Below are positions 7,406 through 10,000 of a stretch of 10,000 bases of DNA, piece after piece; position 1 is the stretch's first letter, and every line of letters starts with the position of its first letter. The notes below the pieces were generated by a model. That model was not told the origin of the DNA, ran no database searches, and worked only from the letters and a program-made list of their open reading frames with translations. Source of the DNA: Theodoxus fluviatilis (taxonomy: Eukaryota; Mollusca; Gastropoda; Cycloneritida; Neritidae); NCBI GenBank assembly GCA_034096865.1, contig JAWQFJ010026695.1, positions 5,001 to 15,000 on the forward strand, given 5' to 3'. Made by a program: the position numbers and the translations under genes.

Positions 7406-7720
7406 GAGGGAAGGTTGAATGTTCATCCAACGCGTGCCTTCCAGAAATCTGTGAATGACTTTTATTCAATGACGTAACTTCCGTCTGACGTAACTTCCGT
7501 TTGTCCTTTTCTTCATTCCACTGTCTCACAGACAGTGTCTGATGCTCGCAAGGAGTTCGGTTCCGTCCATCTTTGATGATTCCCTGGCTGACTTCCATTC
7601 ACTGGATTCCGTTAATCGATAAACGCCTACTTGTTTTGGGGTTGTTTTTGTGTGTGTGACAAGAAAAGCGTAACGAATCATGCAATACTTCTTTAATTAC
7701 ATGCAGATTTTGCACCTACG
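7406..7720. other. Non-coding stretch
   Basis: Apart from the tandem motif at 7470-7501 and the small hairpin at 7519-7537, I see no gene or repeat here. Confidence 0.45.
7470..7501 (+). promoter_or_regulatory. Tandem CRE/ETS-like motif pair
   Basis: TGACGTAACTTCCGTC (7470-7485) is directly followed by TGACGTAACTTCCGTT (7486-7501). Each copy holds a CRE-like TGACGTAA and an ETS-like ACTTCCG (CGGAAGT on the other strand), both common in animal promoters. No transcript start or adjacent gene is recognised, so function is inference. An 8-bp stem, CACTGTCT / AGACAGTG, follows at 7519-7537. Confidence 0.35.
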
Positions 7721-7780
7721 TTTCGAAGCCGAGTGGTTAAGGCCGCTGTGCAGGAAGCTTCACGTGTGGCTCTCGACATC
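7721..7780 (+). ncRNA. tRNA-like A box, possible SINE head or tRNA relic
   Basis: AAGCCGAGTGGTTAAGGC at 7726-7743 is a close match to the D-arm/A box of Leu- or Ser-type tRNAs. A very degenerate B box could be GGCTCTCGACATC from 7768. The expected anticodon arm and a proper T-arm are missing, so this is not a functional tRNA. A tRNA-derived SINE head or a decayed tRNA copy is the likely origin. Confidence 0.35.
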
Positions 7781-7789
7781 GCTAGCGAA

Positions 7790-8240
7790 TAAACGCTTGC
7801 TACAGTCGCTGGCGACATCCATAGGCTGGCTTGTACATGTACATGTTCTCACAGCACCGTGCCTCGTGCAGCAACGAGTCTATACGCGAAACATTTTCCT
7901 GTTCTTTGTGTGGCCCAGCCAACTTCGCCATCTCTAGTTCTCGCTTATAACAGATGCCATAATATAATTCTTAACTGGCGCTTTCAGAACCACATCAGTA
8001 AATCGCACAGCAATTAGAAGATATTTTTGAAATACGATTGCGACGGGACGCAGAATAGAACAGTTTCTAATTCATTCCACACGCTGCTGTGCGGCTCGGC
8101 AGCATCGCTCTGTACATGTGTGGCAAGCGACGAGCACTGTACACGAAGCGTCGTGTGGAGAGCGTCAGCGTGGAACGTGTGGTATCACTTTGGCATGCTT
8201 GACCTGGAGCGCGTTGCTGACTACCTAGTTGGCGAATGAT
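7790..8240. other. Non-coding stretch
   Basis: Two plus-strand open frames of 70-85 codons here have no recognisable features. No repeats were seen. Confidence 0.4.
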
Positions 8241-8320
8241 AGGCCGGTGTCAGCATGCGTCAAACATGTGACTGCCTTTACATCTGCTTCCACCTTGTTG
8301 ACACACGTTGACACCGGCCT
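8241..8320 (+). mobile_element. 80-bp MITE-like inverted repeat element, copy 1
   Basis: The terminal inverted repeats, 8241-8263 and 8298-8320, match at 20 of 23 positions; the end is AGGCCGGTGTCA. The centre contains CTGCCTTTACATCTGCTT. A second copy, inverted, starts at 9922. Homology with that copy runs on for about 17 bp past the right end (8321-8337, around CCTCGCGAGATCTT), so the true element may be longer than the 80 bp bounded by the inverted repeats. Confidence 0.75.
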
Positions 8321-8390
8321 GTTCCTCGCGAGATCTTGCAAGGTTCCCAGCGTAAGCAACGCGCCCCAGCACATCGCTTGAGACTAGTGG

Positions 8391-8500
8391 GTGGGGCGTT
8401 CGAAGCAGTGTGGACTCCGGAGCTGCAACCTTGAGCAAGGTGCTTGACTCGCATTGCCTCTCTCCATCCAGGAATAAAACGGGTACCTGTGAGGAGTGAA
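8391..8500 (+). mobile_element. tRNA-derived SINE fragment
   Basis: GTTCGAAGC at 8398-8406 resembles the pol III B box. It is followed by CCTTGAGCAAGGTGCTTGAC (8429-8448), GCATTGCCTCTCTCCATCC (8451-8469) and GGGTACCTGTGAGG (8481-8494). From memory this order of blocks recurs in SINE bodies of many marine animals; I cannot name the family with certainty. A clear A box upstream and a clean tail were not found, so the copy is probably old or partial. Confidence 0.6.
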
Positions 8501-8685
8501 GAGGAAAAGTGTGAAAAATAACTGCGGCGCGCTCATTCGAAACGTGACTGCACGCTTCCCACCGAGTTAAGACGGTTTGAGAGTGGTAATGGATGTAACC
8601 CCGATATCATGAGGGTAAAAGTGTGCGATTTGAGAACAAATCGATGGTTGAAACAGTCCCTCTCAAACTAGTACCTTTACGTTAT

Positions 8686-8758
8686 CCTACCCTCCCCCCC
8701 CTCCCCCCTCCCCCCTCCCCCCCCCCCCCCACGCTCCCCCACACCACCACTCCCCACG
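8686..8758. repeat. Poly-C / CCCCCCT tract
   Basis: Repeated runs of six or more C separated by single T, then a longer run of C around 8716-8730. The G-rich strand can form G-quadruplexes, and the polypurine-polypyrimidine asymmetry favours triplex DNA. Confidence 0.9.
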
Positions 8759-8980
8759 GGAAACGCAAGTAAACGTGTACACAAAACAGACCGCTAGTGG
8801 TTGGTTGATGAATTGACCAAGGACATTTATTTGCATCTATGCACATATGTATGAATGCAACGAAAATAAAGAATTCGTGGAGGAAACAAGACTAAAAAAT
8901 ACATGCCTCCAAAAGTTTTCTGTCCATGAAAAAGCGATCCCACGTTCATGTCACAGTCATTTCAATGGTTATGTAGTCAA

Positions 8981-8982
<2 letters not shown>

Positions 8983-9027
<45 letters not shown>

Positions 9028-9056
9028 CCACACACACACACACACACACACACACA
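8983..9056. repeat. CA microsatellite
   Basis: About 74 bp of CA dinucleotides with a single CATCCA interruption near 9025-9030. Confidence 0.95.
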
Positions 9057-9116
9057 TAACCTAACCCCAAACCCCCAAACCCCTACCTCACCTCCCCCCC
9101 CCCCCCCCCCCCCCCC
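9057..9116. repeat. Telomere-like C-rich stretch and 23-base poly-C
   Basis: CCTAACCCC, AAACCCCC and AAACCCC follow the CA repeat, and 9094-9116 is an unbroken run of 23 C. The minus strand therefore carries GGGGTTTGGGGGTTTGGGG next to a long G run, a strong G-quadruplex candidate. Confidence 0.8.
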
Positions 9117-9179
9117 TTAAAATTCCTTTTGCTCAATATACCGTGCAAACAGTGGAAACCACGCACCACAGTCTTCTTG

Positions 9180-9185
9180 TTTATT
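9180..9185 (-). terminator. Candidate poly(A) signal AATAAA for the minus-strand exon
   Basis: TTTATT on the plus strand reads AATAAA on the minus strand, about 80 nt downstream of the TGA stop at 9266-9268. The spacing gives a short 3' UTR and a predicted cleavage site around 9150-9170. Confidence 0.5.
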
Positions 9186-9265
9186 TACACCGTGTCGTTA
9201 TCAACATTATTTTCAACAGGCTAGCCAACATCAATGGTAAAACAGTCTCGCATTTTTCTGTTTTG

Positions 9266-9870
9266 TCATGGGGCAATGTTACGCCTTTCACGCAATTTCC
9301 AGACCAAGAACTCCGACGGGGAGACAACTCCAGTGAGATTTCGAGCACTCAACTCCACGCTAAGAGGAGGCAAATGAGGGACGTAATCTCGTTTGGAAAG
9401 AAAGTCCACCGGGATTACCTCCCTTGAAACCTCTGCTCCCTCTCTCTGCCTCGTCAGCACCAGGGGCACTCTGAAAGTCTCGAAAAGTCTCGCTGCGGCA
9501 CCGAGAATCTCGGGCAGGTGTTTTCGTACCAGAATGCTCACGACAACTGTCTTTGCATTGATGAAGGAGATGACGTCATCCATCAACACCGTTCCGGCTT
9601 CTGGGCCGTCCAGTTTTTGTTTTGGTCCTCTTGTTTCTTTGCCACTGGAATCCCCCGGGACTTCTTCTCTGGGTTTCGCAGCGGAAGCGCCGTGTTTACT
9701 CCCTACCTCTGCGAAAAGGAGGGTCACTTTGTCTGAAAATCCGCCATCTTCGACTCCTTTGCACATGCGCAGAGCGTGCTTCCGGGATGACGTCACTACC
9801 ACCACGTGATGACCCATCGCTGCGGCAGCAAGGGAGACAACCCCCGTTTCGTCGTCGATGTCCACGAGAG
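9266..9870 (-). CDS. Terminal exon of an FkbM-like methyltransferase-fold protein, possibly a pseudoenzyme
   Basis: On the minus strand an acceptor TTTTCTGGTTTTCCAG ends at 9871. The exon then reads from 9870 to a TGA at 9266-9268, about 200 codons without interruption. The first full codons give LVDIDDETGVVSLAAAAMG, matching motif I and the first helix of FkbM-family SAM-dependent methyltransferases (DIGAxxGxxSLxAA). Counting the valine as residue 1, further matches are HHVVVVTSS (19-27, second strand), DKVTLLFAEVG (45-55), TVLMDDVISFI (92-102) and LPEILGAAARLFETFRVPLVL (117-137). Key family residues are altered: the motif I glycines read DDET, the acidic residue ending strand two is replaced by TSS, and the usual KIDVEG block reads SILVRK (109-115 area). 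Residues 56-90 form a low-complexity insert rich in Lys, Gly and Glu. Substrate and localisation cannot be read. Upstream exons lie beyond the right edge. A recent pseudogene is possible, but the long open frame argues against it. Confidence 0.6.
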
Positions 9871-9902
9871 CTGGAAAACCAGAAAACGCGATTCAACGTA
9901 AG
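9871..9902 (-). promoter_or_regulatory. 3' splice site with branch-point candidate
   Basis: The acceptor AG is at 9872-9871, preceded by the T-rich tract TTTTCTGGTTTTCC. CTTAC at 9902-9898 fits the yUnAy branch-point pattern, with its A (9899) 28 nt from the intron end. This supports the exon start at 9870 for the FkbM-like gene. Confidence 0.55.
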
Positions 9903-9921
9903 GAAAGATCTTGCGAGGAGT

Positions 9922-10000
9922 AGGTCAGTGTCAACATGTGTCAACATGGTGAAAGCAGATGTAAAGGCAGTCAAATTTTCGACATATGTTGACACCGACC
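9922..10000 (-). mobile_element. 80-bp MITE-like element, copy 2, cut by the window edge
   Basis: This is the reverse-orientation relative of 8241-8320. The left inverted repeat is 9922-9944 (AGGTCAGTGTCAACATG) and the right one runs to the window end, where one more base would complete 80 bp. The centre has AAGCAGATGTAAAGGCAG, the complement of the copy 1 centre. The adjoining 9905-9921 also matches the flank of copy 1. It lies in the intron upstream of the FkbM-like exon. Confidence 0.75.

Noticed and set aside
6829..7477. His/Thr-rich and Cys/Val-rich frames of up to 209 codons
   Set aside because: Direct translations of the CA microsatellite.
7721..7800. Functional tRNA-Leu or tRNA-Ser gene
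   Set aside because: Only the A box is good; no acceptor stem, anticodon arm or proper T-arm can be drawn.
9057..9093. True interstitial telomere repeat
   Set aside because: The units (CCTAACCCC, AAACCCCC) are irregular and do not form a TTAGGG or other fixed telomere array.
9393..9809. Plus-strand frame of 138 codons opposite the FkbM-like exon
   Set aside because: It is the antisense shadow of the minus-strand exon, which has the splice acceptor and family motifs.

Overview
The window looks like non-coding, repeat-rich nuclear DNA from an animal, most likely a marine invertebrate and possibly a mollusc. The clues are a 5'-truncated LINE, the core of a tRNA-derived SINE, several MITE-like inverted-repeat elements, long GAT/GAC and CA microsatellites, two minisatellites, poly-C tracts, and one spliced-looking exon with an acceptor and a poly(A) signal. 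Nothing resembles prokaryotic gene organisation. The species guess is inference.

Layout, left to right. 1-440 is unique-looking DNA with a short GT tract. 441-1195 is a large foldback element whose two pairs of inverted arms enclose a 40-nt loop. 1196-1844 holds a perfect short hairpin and a possible minus-strand exon of unknown identity. 1845-2212 is a GAT/GAC microsatellite. 2925-3019 is pyrimidine/poly-C rich. 3287-4113 is a minus-strand LINE fragment that keeps the FADD box of the reverse transcriptase and the C-terminal tail but has one frameshift. 4558-4763 is a 206-bp MITE with 47-bp terminal inverted repeats and a perfect 11-bp target duplication; its core is shared with the foldback element. 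5414-5619 is a 19-bp minisatellite and 6061-6444 is a 16-bp minisatellite of 24 units without any indel. 6981-7405 is a complex CA array carrying an internal duplication. 7470-7501 is a tandem pair of CRE/ETS-like motifs. 7721-7780 has a tRNA-like A box. 8241-8320 is an 80-bp MITE, with a second copy in the opposite orientation at the right edge (9922 to beyond 10000). 8391-8500 is a SINE fragment. 8686-8758 and 8983-9116 are poly-C and CA tracts with G-quadruplex potential.

The only convincing host coding sequence is a minus-strand terminal exon at 9266-9870. Its product resembles the C-terminal part of FkbM-family methyltransferases, but several family motifs are altered, so it may be a pseudoenzyme. 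Its upstream exons lie beyond the right edge. The second 80-bp MITE copy sits in the intron just upstream of this exon's acceptor. No multi-gene system is visible. The most distinctive content is the interlinked family of foldback/MITE elements, the minisatellite built from splice-acceptor-like units, and the degenerate FkbM exon.
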